Assembly (NCBI GenBank): GCA_963785755.1
Contig: CAWAXG010000075.1
Coordinates: 744,001 to 808,000 of the forward strand
Length of the DNA: 64,000 bases
DNA from: JACCXG01 sp963785755
GTDB taxonomy: Bacteria; Acidobacteriota; Vicinamibacteria; Vicinamibacterales; 2-12-FULL-66-21
Reading direction: 5' to 3'
Part shown: positions 52,829-61,108 of the stretch, piece after piece
Layout of the letters: each line of letters opens with the position of its first letter
Numbering within the stretch: position 1 is the first letter of the stretch
Program-made: the position numbers and the translations under genes
The notes under the pieces: generated by a model
The model's database searches: none
The model's input: the letters and a program-made list of their open reading frames with translations, nothing else
What the model was told of the DNA's origin: nothing

Positions 52829-53176
52829 ATGACTGCGCCCGAGCGCGGCACAACGACGCTCGCACCGGATCTTGCTCGCCGCGTCGGATTGCTTGCCCGC
52901 TCGCTGGTCGCGGCGGGACGGAGCTGGGCGCTCTACCCGCCGGAACATCCGGCGGTCCGCACGTCGCTCGATCGGCTGTTGGCCGCCGTGAGTGAGGCCG
53001 GCGGGGGCCAGGCATTCTCCTTCGGCGTGACTCCGGACACGCTCCTCATCGAAGACATCCCTGTTTCGACCCGCGAAGGATCGACCACCGAGGCGGCCGC
53101 CTGGCTCCACAACCGCGACATCGTCGAAGCGGTCGATCCTGACGCGCTCGAGATCGATCCGCTGGCTCACCTCTGA
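52829..53176 (+). CDS. Stand-alone copy of a shared N-terminal domain (unknown family)
   Basis: This 115-residue protein consists of one domain that is repeated at the N-termini of the next two genes. The hallmark is an arginine-aromatic helix, a short LYP-x-x-HP turn (SWALYPPEHPAVRTSLDRLL here), then a strand pattern ending in DTLLIEDIPVS, and an E-A-A-x-x-L-H helix. The polypeptide ends exactly where the HEAT gene begins (seven bases; the HEAT gene's GAGGAGAGG ribosome site overlaps its stop), so it is not a mere frameshift remnant. No signal or membrane segment. It could act as a competitor or bridge for the two larger proteins. Function unknown. Confidence 0.7.
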   Translation: MTAPERGTTTLAPDLARRVGLLARSLVAAGRSWALYPPEHPAVRTSLDRLLAAVSEAGGGQAFSFGVTPDTLLIEDIPVSTREGSTTEAAAWLHNRDIVEAVDPDALEIDPLAHL

Positions 53177-53183
53177 GGAGAGG

Positions 53184-55391
53184 ATGGCCGAAGAGACCCC
53201 GACACCGACACTGAACGCCGAAGCGGCCGCGAGACTCGCGGAATTCGCGCGGGCGTGCAAGGCGGCCGCGCGGGCGGTCTCCCTGTATCCGGGAGGCCAT
53301 CCGGCGATCGCGACGTCTCTCGGCCGCCTGGCGCAATTGACGGCCGCCCTGACCGAGCAGGGGCCGTATCGGCTTCAGGTGCTCGCCGACAAGCTCCTGC
53401 TCGAGGGGGCAACCCTGCCGAAGGCCGACGCGGGCGTCACCGAGCTCGCCGACCTCCTGCACAAGCATCTGATTGGCGGACTTGCCCTCAACTCGGGAGC
53501 TGACACCGAATCGTGGCGCACGCTGCTCCTGCTGCTGGCGCGCTCGCCGGAAAATATCCGGAGCGATGGGGGCATCAAGCATCTCTGGACGACGGCCGGC
53601 GGTCCGAGCATCGAAATTGAGGAAATCGACTACGCCGAAGTGCTGCGCGAGAAGCAAGGGGTCGAGGCGGCGGTGGACAAGGTCCTGGCCGCCGCCCTGG
53701 CGGGAACCAGGCTCGAGCTGGACGATTCGGGCATTCGTCTGCTGCTGGATATCGTCCAGGACCCGGCCAGGCTCGACGATCTGATGTCGCAGCTCGAAAA
53801 GGCCAGCGCGAAGCATGACGCCGACACGCACGCGGCGGTGTTCCTGACGCTCATGCGGGGGCTCGCCGAGTGGCTGTCGACCAACGACCCCTCGCGTCTC
53901 GACACGATGCTCGGTCAGATGGGACAGGTCGCGGGGCGCCTCTCGGCCGACGCGATGCTGAAGCTCCTCGATCAGCGCGCAAAGCCGGAGTCGATGGTCG
54001 GCACCATCGACGTCGTCGGAGCGCTGGTCGATCGAATGAACGACGAATCGGTGTCCCACTTCGTCGCGCAATCGGTGATCAAGGAACGCGGTGCCAGCGA
54101 ACGTCTCGCCCACGCGTTCCAGGCGCTCGCGCCCGACACCGATCGGCAGCGGCAGCTGCTCAGCCTCGCGGAGCAGGAGGTCGCGGCCTCCGAAGCGGGC
54201 AACGACGGGTTCGGCGAGCTCTGGCAGCGGGTTGAGACGATGCTGACGTCGTACTCGGACGAAACCTTCGTGTCCGAGCAGTATGCGCGCGAGCTGTCGG
54301 GGGCGCGAACCCGCGCGGTCGACGTCGAGCGCACGAGCGACGATCCCCCCGAACGCATCGGCACGTGGCTGGGCACCGTCGCCGACGCGTCGCTGCGCAG
54401 CCTGGATCATCTCCTCCTGCTCGATCTCCTCACGATCGAGGCCGACCCCCTGCGCTGGCGCGACATCGCGGAAACGGTCGCCGGCCATGCCGAGGATCTC
54501 GTGCGGGTCGGCTACTTCGATCAGGCGTGGGAATTGGCCGATGCGATCGTAACGCAGGCGGCGCGCGAGCCGGCGAGGAAGCCGCATGCGACCGCGGCGC
54601 TCGAGCGGTTCGGGCGTGGCGCCATGATGAAGCACGTCTCCGCGCACCTGCGCGCGGCCGACGATGCGTCGTACGAACGATTCAAGGCGCTGTGCCACGC
54701 GATCGGCCCTGCGGTGATCCCGGCCCTCGCGGAAGTGCTCTCCGCCGAGCAGGACGCGCGGTCGCGTCGCCGGCTTCGCGACATCCTGATCGGCTTCGGG
54801 GCGAAGGGACGTGAATCGGTCCAGCAGCTGATGAGTGCGCCGAACTGGGAGGTCCGCAGAACCGCGGCGTACCTGCTCCGCGAATTCGGGGGCTCCGAAG
54901 GACTCAAGGAGCTCATCCCGCTCCTGACCGACAGTGAACCGCTGGTCCAGCGGGAAGCCGTGCAGGGGCTGGTCATGAACGGCAGCGAGCAAGCCTCGAA
55001 GATCCTGCTGCAAGCCGTCATGTCGGGCGCCGGACGGACGCGCGAGACGCTGCTGAACGAGCTGACCAGCACGCGCGACGAACGGGCCGCGCCGTTGATC
55101 TGCTACCTGGTTCGACACCTGGATCGGCGCAAGGCGCAGCAACTGTACTCGGCGTCGATCGATGCGCTCGGCACGTTCGGCGGGGCCGACGCGATCGCCG
55201 CGTTGAAGTTCGCGCTCTATCAGGGCGACTGGTGGTCGCCGTTCAAGACCCGCCGTCTGCGGCAGGCCGCCGCGGCCGCGCTCAGAAAGATCGGGACGGC
55301 TGCCGCGCTGGACGTGCTGCGCGATGCGTCGGAGCACGGCGCGCGCGGGGTGCGAGCGGCCGCCCGCTCGCAGATGTCCGAGGCGAGCTGA
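53184..55391 (+). CDS. Shared N-terminal domain followed by long helical region and HEAT repeats
   Basis: This 735-residue cytoplasmic protein begins with the domain shared by its neighbours (AAARAVSLYPGGHPAIATSL, KLLLEGATLPKA and TELADLLHKHLIGG). A long alpha-helical stretch follows (about 110-500). The C-terminal 220 residues are HEAT-like repeats (NWEVRRTAAYLLREFGGSEG, LLTDSEPLVQREAVQGLVMN, TRRLRQAAAAALRKIGTAAA). HEAT arrays are protein-docking scaffolds. The gene starts seven bases after the small domain gene and ends seven bases before the HD-GYP gene, so all three form one transcript. No enzymatic motif is visible. Confidence 0.8.
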   Translation: MAEETPTPTLNAEAAARLAEFARACKAAARAVSLYPGGHPAIATSLGRLAQLTAALTEQGPYRLQVLADKLLLEGATLPKADAGVTELADLLHKHLIGGLALNSGADTESWRTLLLLLARSPENIRSDGGIKHLWTTAGGPSIEIEEIDYAEVLREKQGVEAAVDKVLAAALAGTRLELDDSGIRLLLDIVQDPARLDDLMSQLEKASAKHDADTHAAVFLTLMRGLAEWLSTNDPSRLDTMLGQMGQVAGRLSADAMLKLLDQRAKPESMVGTIDVVGALVDRMNDESVSHFVAQSVIKERGASERLAHAFQALAPDTDRQRQLLSLAEQEVAASEAGNDGFGELWQRVETMLTSYSDETFVSEQYARELSGARTRAVDVERTSDDPPERIGTWLGTVADASLRSLDHLLLLDLLTIEADPLRWRDIAETVAGHAEDLVRVGYFDQAWELADAIVTQAAREPARKPHATAALERFGRGAMMKHVSAHLRAADDASYERFKALCHAIGPAVIPALAEVLSAEQDARSRRRLRDILIGFGAKGRESVQQLMSAPNWEVRRTAAYLLREFGGSEGLKELIPLLTDSEPLVQREAVQGLVMNGSEQASKILLQAVMSGAGRTRETLLNELTSTRDERAAPLICYLVRHLDRRKAQQLYSASIDALGTFGGADAIAALKFALYQGDWWSPFKTRRLRQAAAAALRKIGTAAALDVLRDASEHGARGVRAAARSQMSEAS

Positions 55392-55398
55392 GAACGCG

Positions 55399-56793
55399 AT
55401 GTCGAACGATCTCACGAACCGCGTCGCGCTCTACGACGAGCTCCTGCGGCGGCTTGCCTCGGGAGTGCGCGCCGCCCAGCTGTACGCGGCCGATCACCCG
55501 CTGCTCGGGCGAAACGTCGAAGGGCTGCTCGCCGCCCTGAAAGCGCTCCACCTGCAGAATCCGTCGGTCACCGTCGGCATCGTCGGCCATCAACTCGTCG
55601 TCGCCGATACGCCGATGCCGAAGGCCAGCACCGGCATGGCCGAGTTGATCAAGAAGCTGCGCGACCATGAGATCGAGCGGATCGCGTTCGACCGCGGTGT
55701 CACCGCCGACGAGATCAACGGGTTCGTGCATGCAATCGCCGCGCTGGGCTCGAAATCAGCGGCCGAGCATCCCACCAAATTCGCGCACATACACGTCGGG
55801 CGCATCACCGCCAACGAGAAGCAGAGCGGCGGGATTGCCGGCGACATGGCCGCGATCCGCAGGTTGTATTCGGGCGCCGTGTCGGCGGCCGAAAGTGTGT
55901 GGGACAGCGCGACCGCGGCAGGCATGCCCGACATGCCGATGGCCGTGCAGGCGGTCGAAGGCCTCGCGGAAGCCGTTACCCAGAACCGCACTGCGCTCGT
56001 CGCGCTCACCGCGATGCGGAACTACGACAATTACACGTTCACCCACATGGTGAACGTCTCGATTCTGACGATGGGGCAGGCGCGGGCGCTCGGCATCGAA
56101 GGCAAGCTGCTCAGGGAGTTCGGCCTGTCGGCCCTGATGCACGACATTGGCAAGGTCCGGACGCCGAAGGAAATCCTCAACAAGCCCGACAAGTTGACCG
56201 ATGACGAGTTCGTCGTCATGCGCCGGCACACGGTCGATGGCGCGGAGATCCTGCGGCGGACGCCCGAGATGCCGATTCTCGCGCCGGTGGTCGCTTTCGA
56301 GCACCATCTCCGCCTCGACGGCACCGGCTATCCGTTCGGCGTCAAGCGGCAGTCGCTCAACGTCGGGACGATGTTGTGCAGCATTGCGGACGTCTACGAT
56401 GCGATGCGCTCGCAGCGCGCCTATCAGCAGGCCTTTCCGACCGAGCGCATCCTGGCGGTCCTGAAACGGAACGATGGAACCCAGTTCGATCAACACCTGG
56501 TGCGGCGGTTCGTGCAGCTGCTCGGCATCTACCCGCCCGGCAATCTCGTGCGCCTGAACACCGGCGAAGTGGCGGTCGTGACGCGCGTGCACGCGCCGGA
56601 TCCCTACCGGCCGCGCGTGCGCGTGCTCTTCAACAGCGCGGGCAAGCGCCTGGATCTGCCGCTCGAACGCAATCTCTGGGAGGCGAGCGAGGGAGCGCCG
56701 GAAGACAGCATCACGTCGCCGCTCGATCCGGCGGAATTCGGCATCGATCCGCTCAATTTCATGCCCACGGATAGCGCTCCCGCGCGATCCTGA
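55399..56793 (+). CDS. Shared N-terminal domain fused to HD-GYP phosphodiesterase domain
   Basis: This 464-residue protein opens with the same domain as the two genes upstream (GVRAAQLYAADHPLLGRNVE, VGHQLVVADTPMPKA and AELIKKLRDHEIER). From about residue 195 it has an HD-GYP domain: NYTFTHMVNVSILTM, LMHDIGKVRTPKEILNKP, RRHTVDGAEIL and EHHLRLDGTGYPFG. The GYP signature is present as GTGYP, and the usual HHExxxGxGYP has leucine in place of glutamate. It is a candidate hydrolase of cyclic di-GMP or a related cyclic dinucleotide. It is cytoplasmic. The preceding scaffold may localise or regulate it. Confidence 0.87.
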   Translation: MSNDLTNRVALYDELLRRLASGVRAAQLYAADHPLLGRNVEGLLAALKALHLQNPSVTVGIVGHQLVVADTPMPKASTGMAELIKKLRDHEIERIAFDRGVTADEINGFVHAIAALGSKSAAEHPTKFAHIHVGRITANEKQSGGIAGDMAAIRRLYSGAVSAAESVWDSATAAGMPDMPMAVQAVEGLAEAVTQNRTALVALTAMRNYDNYTFTHMVNVSILTMGQARALGIEGKLLREFGLSALMHDIGKVRTPKEILNKPDKLTDDEFVVMRRHTVDGAEILRRTPEMPILAPVVAFEHHLRLDGTGYPFGVKRQSLNVGTMLCSIADVYDAMRSQRAYQQAFPTERILAVLKRNDGTQFDQHLVRRFVQLLGIYPPGNLVRLNTGEVAVVTRVHAPDPYRPRVRVLFNSAGKRLDLPLERNLWEASEGAPEDSITSPLDPAEFGIDPLNFMPTDSAPARS

Positions 56794-56806
56794 CCTGACA
56801 CCCCGC

Positions 56807-57259
56807 ATGGCCGACGCATTGCGCACTACTGTGATAGCCGTTCTGGCGATTGCCGCCGGATTCACCTGGCAGGGCCTCCGCACGGCCGCGATACCCGTAT
56901 CGGCCCCCGAACGGCTGATTGCCGAGTTGCGCCTCGCGCAGGTCGGGGCGCTGCTCCTCGCGACGGTGACCGGCGCCTACATCGGCTTCGCCGTGGCGCA
57001 TGAGAATCAGCCGGGCAGCGGGATCGACGTGGCGCTCGCAGTCAGCTTCTGCCTGGTCGCCGCCGCGACGCTGGTTCGCGATCCGCGTCAGGCTCTGACG
57101 ATCATCGCGCTGGCATTCGCCACCCACGCGATCGTCGACATCGCACATCGGCCGGGTCTGCTTCCCGATGGCATCGCGCCACGCTGGTACGCTATCGGCT
57201 GCGCCGTCTTCAACGTGTATCTTGGCGCCGTCGCCTACTTCCCGATCTTGAAAAGGTGA
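56807..57259 (+). CDS. Small integral membrane protein of unknown function
   Basis: This 150-residue protein has four predicted membrane segments (RTTVIAVLAIAAGFTW, AQVGALLLATVTGAYIGFAV, VALAVSFCLVAAATLV and WYAIGCAVFNVYLGAVAYF) and a short histidine-bearing stretch between helices (FATHAIVDIAHRPG). It starts 13 bases after the HD-GYP gene and so probably belongs to the same transcript; it could anchor the cassette at the membrane. I do not recognise the family. A GCACGT inverted-repeat element starts ten bases after its stop. Confidence 0.72.
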   Translation: MADALRTTVIAVLAIAAGFTWQGLRTAAIPVSAPERLIAELRLAQVGALLLATVTGAYIGFAVAHENQPGSGIDVALAVSFCLVAAATLVRDPRQALTIIALAFATHAIVDIAHRPGLLPDGIAPRWYAIGCAVFNVYLGAVAYFPILKR

Positions 57260-57268
57260 ACAGATCGG

Positions 57269-57492
57269 CCACGCACGTGCAACGTGCCATGTGCTGCGTG
57301 CACACGTGCTTTTCGTGCGACGTGCTACGTTCTGTGTGCGACGGTAAGGGGCGGCATGTAGGGCTGGTGACCGCGCAGCACGTTGCACGTGCGCGTAGCA
57401 CGGAGCACGTTGCACGTGCACGTAGCACACAGCACGTAGCACATCGCACGAAAAAGCACGTGCGCACACAGCCCGTTGCACGTAGCACGTGG
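57269..57492. repeat. GCACGT element 5: long imperfect inverted repeat
   Basis: About 220 bp between the membrane protein and protease genes. The left arm (57269-57342) and the right arm (57422-57492) pair over about 70 positions with roughly 85 percent identity by eye, including the shared block CGCACGAAAAAGCACGTG (right) and its complement (left). The inner 80 bases hold further GCACGTTGCACGTGC units plus GGTAAGGGGCGGCATGTAGG as an unrelated core. It ends 16 bases before the protease start codon. No coding frame is evident. Confidence 0.82.
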
Positions 57493-57508
57493 TGAACTGG
57501 AGGACCCG

Positions 57509-59149
57509 ATGACGACTCGCTTCAACGTGCCGGCAGCCGGCATCTTCGCGCTGGCGCTGCTCGCCGGTCATCGCGCCCCGACCGCGCAGGGACAGGATGC
57601 CGCTCGCGTCAGCCGGGTCGCGGCTGTGGGCCCAGCTGATCTGCGGGTCTGGGATCCGGCCGTCGATCGAATGATTCGGACCGGACAGCTGGAGCTGATG
57701 CTCGATCGCGAGGACACGATGATCGAGGGCCGGCGCCATCGCCGCTTCACCCAGATGGTCACCGGGGTTCCCGTCTACGGCGCGGATATCGCCCGGCAGA
57801 CCGACGCCAGCGACCTGACGATCTCCGTTTTCGGAACGCTCTACGACGGCATTACCATCTCGACCAATCCGTCACTGAGCGCCGAGGATGCCCAGGCCGC
57901 GGTCAGCAGGCTGACGGGCGTCGAGCTCGGGCCCGAGCGTCTACCCAGGCTCACCATCCTGCCGCGCGAAGGAGGCGCCTACACACTCGTGTATCAGGCA
58001 CGGGTCGCCACCCCGGAAGACATCACGCTGTTCTTCCTCGACGCCCAGACCGGCGAGGTCGTGGAGCAGCGCAGCGACGCGCACCGGCAAACCTCCGCTG
58101 TCGGGAACGGCATCGGCGTGCTCGGCGATCGCAAGAAGGTGAGCGCCAGCTCCCAGGGTGGCGCGTTCGTCGGATCGGACAAGCTGCGCCCGCCGGTGAT
58201 CGAGACGTATGACATGCGCGGCAACCTGAACCGCACCATGCTGTTCCTGAACGGCGTCATCACGCTGTCGGCATCCGATCTCGCGACCGACACCGACAAC
58301 GACTGGACCGACGGAGCAAACGTCGACGCCCATACCTACGCCGGCTACACCTACGACTACTACTTCAAGCGATTTGGCCGTCGCGGACTCGACAACGCCA
58401 ACATCCGGATCCGAAGCCTCACGCATCCCGTCAATCGGCAGGATGCGGCGACCGCGCCGTCGACGATCCTCGGTACCTATTTCCTCAACGCGTTCTACGC
58501 CGGCGATGGCATCATGGTCTACGGCGAAGGTCTTCCCCCGAACCTCAGCTTCGGCGGCCAGAACTGGAACTTCCTCGCCGGATCGCTCGATGTCGTGGCG
58601 CATGAACTGACGCACGGCGTCACCGACTACACCTCACGCCTGATCTACCGTAATGAATCCGGGGCACTCAACGAAGCCTTCTCGGACATCATGGGAACGG
58701 CAACCGAATTCTTCTTCCAGCAGCCGGGCAGCGGCTCGGGACGGGCTGACTACCTCATCGCCGAGGACGTGGTGACGCCGGGAGGGATCCGATCGATGGA
58801 GAACCCCAGGGCGTTCCTCGATCCGGATCACTACAGCCGGCGGTTCACCGGCGTCGAGGACAACGGCGGTGTGCACATCAATTCGGGGATCGCCAACCAG
58901 GCCTACTATCTCGCGGTCGAAGGGGGGACGAATCGCACATCGGGTCTCGCTGTGCAGGGCGTCGGGCTGGCGAACCGGGATCAGATGGAGCGCGTGTTCT
59001 ACCGCGCGTTCACGCAGTTGATGCCGACCAATGCGACGTTCGCCACGGCACGTGCCACCACGATCCAGGCGGCCCGCGACCTGTTCGGCGCCAACAGCGC
59101 GGCGGAGCGGGCGGTGACCCAGGCGTGGACCGCGGTCGGGGTCAACTGA
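57509..59149 (+). CDS. Secreted thermolysin-type (M4) metalloprotease
   Basis: This 546-residue zinc protease has an N-terminal signal (AGIFALALLAGHRAPTAQG). A propeptide of about 200 residues (FTP/PepSY-like; RFTQMVTGVPVYGADI and VYQARVATPEDITLFFLD) follows, then the catalytic domain. The zinc site is H365-E-L-T-H369 in AHELTHGVTDYT with E389 in NEAFSD, the spacing of thermolysin. A C-terminal histidine motif is VHINSGIANQAYY. GGAGG precedes the ATG by seven bases. It is probably cleaved to the mature enzyme in the periplasm or medium. The barrel protein gene follows after seven bases on the same strand. Confidence 0.94.
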   Translation: MTTRFNVPAAGIFALALLAGHRAPTAQGQDAARVSRVAAVGPADLRVWDPAVDRMIRTGQLELMLDREDTMIEGRRHRRFTQMVTGVPVYGADIARQTDASDLTISVFGTLYDGITISTNPSLSAEDAQAAVSRLTGVELGPERLPRLTILPREGGAYTLVYQARVATPEDITLFFLDAQTGEVVEQRSDAHRQTSAVGNGIGVLGDRKKVSASSQGGAFVGSDKLRPPVIETYDMRGNLNRTMLFLNGVITLSASDLATDTDNDWTDGANVDAHTYAGYTYDYYFKRFGRRGLDNANIRIRSLTHPVNRQDAATAPSTILGTYFLNAFYAGDGIMVYGEGLPPNLSFGGQNWNFLAGSLDVVAHELTHGVTDYTSRLIYRNESGALNEAFSDIMGTATEFFFQQPGSGSGRADYLIAEDVVTPGGIRSMENPRAFLDPDHYSRRFTGVEDNGGVHINSGIANQAYYLAVEGGTNRTSGLAVQGVGLANRDQMERVFYRAFTQLMPTNATFATARATTIQAARDLFGANSAAERAVTQAWTAVGVN

Positions 59150-59156
59150 GGTCGCC

Positions 59157-59900
59157 ATGCCGAACATCGTGCGTTCTTTGCCCTTCATCTGTCTGTTCGT
59201 CGCGATCGGCGCGAGCACCGCATCGGCGCAGGCCGGCCGCGGCTTCGTCGGCGTCAACGCCGGCTACCAGGCCTCGACGACCGAGTTCGATGACTCGTTC
59301 ACCTTCTCGCGCGACCAGGAGACCGGCACATCGCGGGTCACCTATCCAATCGATGCGGGCGTCACATTCGACGTCGGAGGCGGCGTCCAGGTCTGGCGTC
59401 AGCTCGGCGTCGGTGTCGCCTTCTCGCAGTTCACCCGCGACGGGCCCGTGACCGCTTCATCGTCGATACCGCATCCGTTCTTCTTTCAGCAGCATCGCGA
59501 GGTTTCGGGTGAGAGCGATGGCATCCGCCGCGAGGAGACCGGCGTCCATCTGCAGGCGCAGTTCACGGTGCCATTGAGCGACCGGCTGGTGCTGACGCTC
59601 ATGGGCGGCCCATCGTTCCTGCATGTCAACCAGGCCGTGGTAATCGACGTCAATTACAGCGAGGAGTTTCCCTACGACACCGCCACGTTTACGGGCACCG
59701 ATACGGACACCAAGAAGGGATCGAAGACCGGCTTCAACGTCGGCGCGGACGTCCGCTGGATGTTCACGCGCACGATCGGCGCGGGTGCGCTCGTTCGACT
59801 GGCCCGCGCCACGATCGATCTCGATGCGGGAGAAAATCGCACGGTCTCCGTCGATGCGGGCGGCGCGCAGGTCGCCGCCGGCCTCAGAATCGGGTTCTGA
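59157..59900 (+). CDS. Outer-membrane beta-barrel protein
   Basis: This 247-residue protein has a signal peptide (SLPFICLFVAIGASTASAQ), followed by alternating polar/hydrophobic strands (GFVGVNAGYQAS, GVTFDVGGGVQVW, GAGALVRLARATIDL). It ends in GAQVAAGLRIGF with a terminal phenylalanine, the barrel-assembly signal of outer-membrane proteins. An eight-stranded OmpA/OmpW-like barrel fits the length. It begins seven bases after the M4 protease gene and may be co-expressed with it. Function as pore, adhesin or structural barrel cannot be separated. Confidence 0.82.
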   Translation: MPNIVRSLPFICLFVAIGASTASAQAGRGFVGVNAGYQASTTEFDDSFTFSRDQETGTSRVTYPIDAGVTFDVGGGVQVWRQLGVGVAFSQFTRDGPVTASSSIPHPFFFQQHREVSGESDGIRREETGVHLQAQFTVPLSDRLVLTLMGGPSFLHVNQAVVIDVNYSEEFPYDTATFTGTDTDTKKGSKTGFNVGADVRWMFTRTIGAGALVRLARATIDLDAGENRTVSVDAGGAQVAAGLRIGF

Positions 59901-59903
59901 CCA

Positions 59904-59918
59904 CCGGGCTTCGCCCGG
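59904..59918 (+). terminator. Short GC hairpin after the barrel gene (possible terminator)
   Basis: CCGGGC-TTC-GCCCGG begins three bases after the stop codon. There is no T-run, so it would be a weak or Rho-dependent stop. Confidence 0.35.
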
Positions 59919-60010
59919 CACGGACTCGCCACTGGGTGCCCGGCCTCGCGGCGGGCACTCGGAGAGGCCGCCGGCAGTCGGGCAATGCGGCTGAGGGTGG
60001 CAATCGTGAA

Positions 60011-60352
60011 ATGAAAAAGGTGACCGACTTTACCGCCCGGGTACTGGCGACAGTCAGGCGCATCCCCACCGGCCGGGTCGCGACCTATGGCGACGTCGCG
60101 GCGATCGCCGGCCGTCCCGGCGCAGCCCGGGCCGTTGGCAACATCATGCGGGATTGCAAGGCGCGCGACGTCCCCTGCCATCGCGTCGTAGCGGCCGCCG
60201 GCGGGCTCGGCGGGTATGGCGGCGCCCCGGGGCTCAAGCGGGCGCTGCTGCAGGCTGAGGGGATTACGGTCCGCGGCACCCGGATTCGAAACTTCGCCGC
60301 GTGCCGGTGGTCTGCCGGGGGGCGCCGAACATCACGCCGCCGGACTCCGTAA
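60011..60352 (+). CDS. Methylated-DNA-[protein]-cysteine methyltransferase-like protein, C-terminal domain only
   Basis: This 113-residue protein consists of the DNA-binding/alkyl-acceptor domain of O6-alkylguanine transferases: RRIPTGRVATYGDVA, RAVGNIMRDC, the active-site PCHRVVAAAGG and LLQAEGI. The acceptor cysteine is present (PCHR), unlike in alkyltransferase-like proteins, where it is usually tryptophan. The usual N-terminal domain is absent. An ATG at 60011 is preferred over an upstream one because the extra residues are not conserved. It should repair O6-methylguanine in a suicide reaction, or act as a lesion flag. The last 15 residues are basic and unconserved. Confidence 0.86.
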   Translation: MKKVTDFTARVLATVRRIPTGRVATYGDVAAIAGRPGAARAVGNIMRDCKARDVPCHRVVAAAGGLGGYGGAPGLKRALLQAEGITVRGTRIRNFAACRWSAGGRRTSRRRTP

Positions 60353-60417
60353 CCCACTGAACATGTCGTCATTCCACCAGTTGCGGGCAACGCGAGTCGG
60401 CCAGGGTCACGTCTAAG

Positions 60418-61002
60418 ATGGCAGTGCACCCGGCGGCCGGCCAATTGTCTGCGAGCACCGGCCGAGCCGAGGAAATGGCCCTCGTCGAGCGCTGCCGTCA
60501 TGGGGATCTGGCGGCGTTCGAGGCCATTTACCGCACACATTCGGGTCGGCTGTACAGCGTGGCCTGTCGCATGCTCGGGAATCCCGCCGACGCGGAGGAC
60601 CTGCTTCAGGAGATTTTCCTGGCAGCTCATCGTAAGCTGGACAGCTTCCGCGGCGAGTCCGCGCTCGGGACGTGGCTGTACCGGCTGGCGACGAATCTGT
60701 GCCTGGATCATTTGCGGAGCCGCGCCGCCAAATCCAGCCAGGTCACCGACGCGATCGACGACGAACCGGCGCTGGCCGACATCGGCTCGCGGCGGGTGGC
60801 CGATCGCACGGTGGACAGGATGGACCTCGAGCGCGCGCTCGCGCAGCTGCCGGAAGGGTGCCGCACCGCGTTCGTGCTCCATGACGTCGAAGGGCTGGAG
60901 CATCGCGAAGTCGCGGAAGTGCTCGGCATCGCGGAAGGGACCTCGAAGTCGCAGGTGCACAAGGCGCGGCTGCGGCTGCGGACGATTCTGGGCCGGCGGT
61001 AG
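60418..61002 (+). CDS. ECF-type RNA polymerase sigma factor
   Basis: This 194-residue sigma-70-family protein has region 2 (FEAIYRTHSGRLYSVACRML, then ADAEDLLQEIFLAAHRKL, and TWLYRLATNLCLDHLRSR) and region 4 (RALAQLPEGCRTAFVLHDVE and REVAEVLGIAEGTSKSQVHKARLRLR). A variable linker lies between. Region 3 and region 1 are missing, as in the ECF group. The start codon ATG is about 65 bases after the methyltransferase gene. The anti-sigma gene follows on the same strand, so this is a sigma/anti-sigma pair controlling envelope functions, probably including the DUF4097 protein. Confidence 0.93.
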   Translation: MAVHPAAGQLSASTGRAEEMALVERCRHGDLAAFEAIYRTHSGRLYSVACRMLGNPADAEDLLQEIFLAAHRKLDSFRGESALGTWLYRLATNLCLDHLRSRAAKSSQVTDAIDDEPALADIGSRRVADRTVDRMDLERALAQLPEGCRTAFVLHDVEGLEHREVAEVLGIAEGTSKSQVHKARLRLRTILGRR

Positions 61003-61011
61003 GGCTGGCAA

Positions 61012-61103
61012 GCGCGCCGCAAGGCGCGCCCGCCGGAACGGAGCGGGGCAACGGGGCCCCGCGAGTGACGGCGTGAGGGGGTCCGGGGACAACGTCCCCC
61101 GGA
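61012..61103 (+). promoter_or_regulatory. Three GC-rich hairpins between sigma and anti-sigma genes
   Basis: Within the 106-base gap are a 7-bp stem with GCAA tetraloop (61012-61029), GCGGGG/CCCCGC (61043-61062), and TCCGGGGAC-AAC-GTCCCCCGGA (61082-61103) with one bulged base. The last stem ends five bases ahead of the anti-sigma ATG and includes the only GGA that could act as ribosome site. It may limit anti-sigma translation. Confidence 0.5.
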
Positions 61104-61108
61104 ATGAA

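Noticed and set aside
53150..53200. Frameshift joining the small domain gene to the HEAT gene
   Set aside because: The HEAT gene has its own ribosome site and a complete copy of the domain, so joining would give two tandem domains without any homologous support here.
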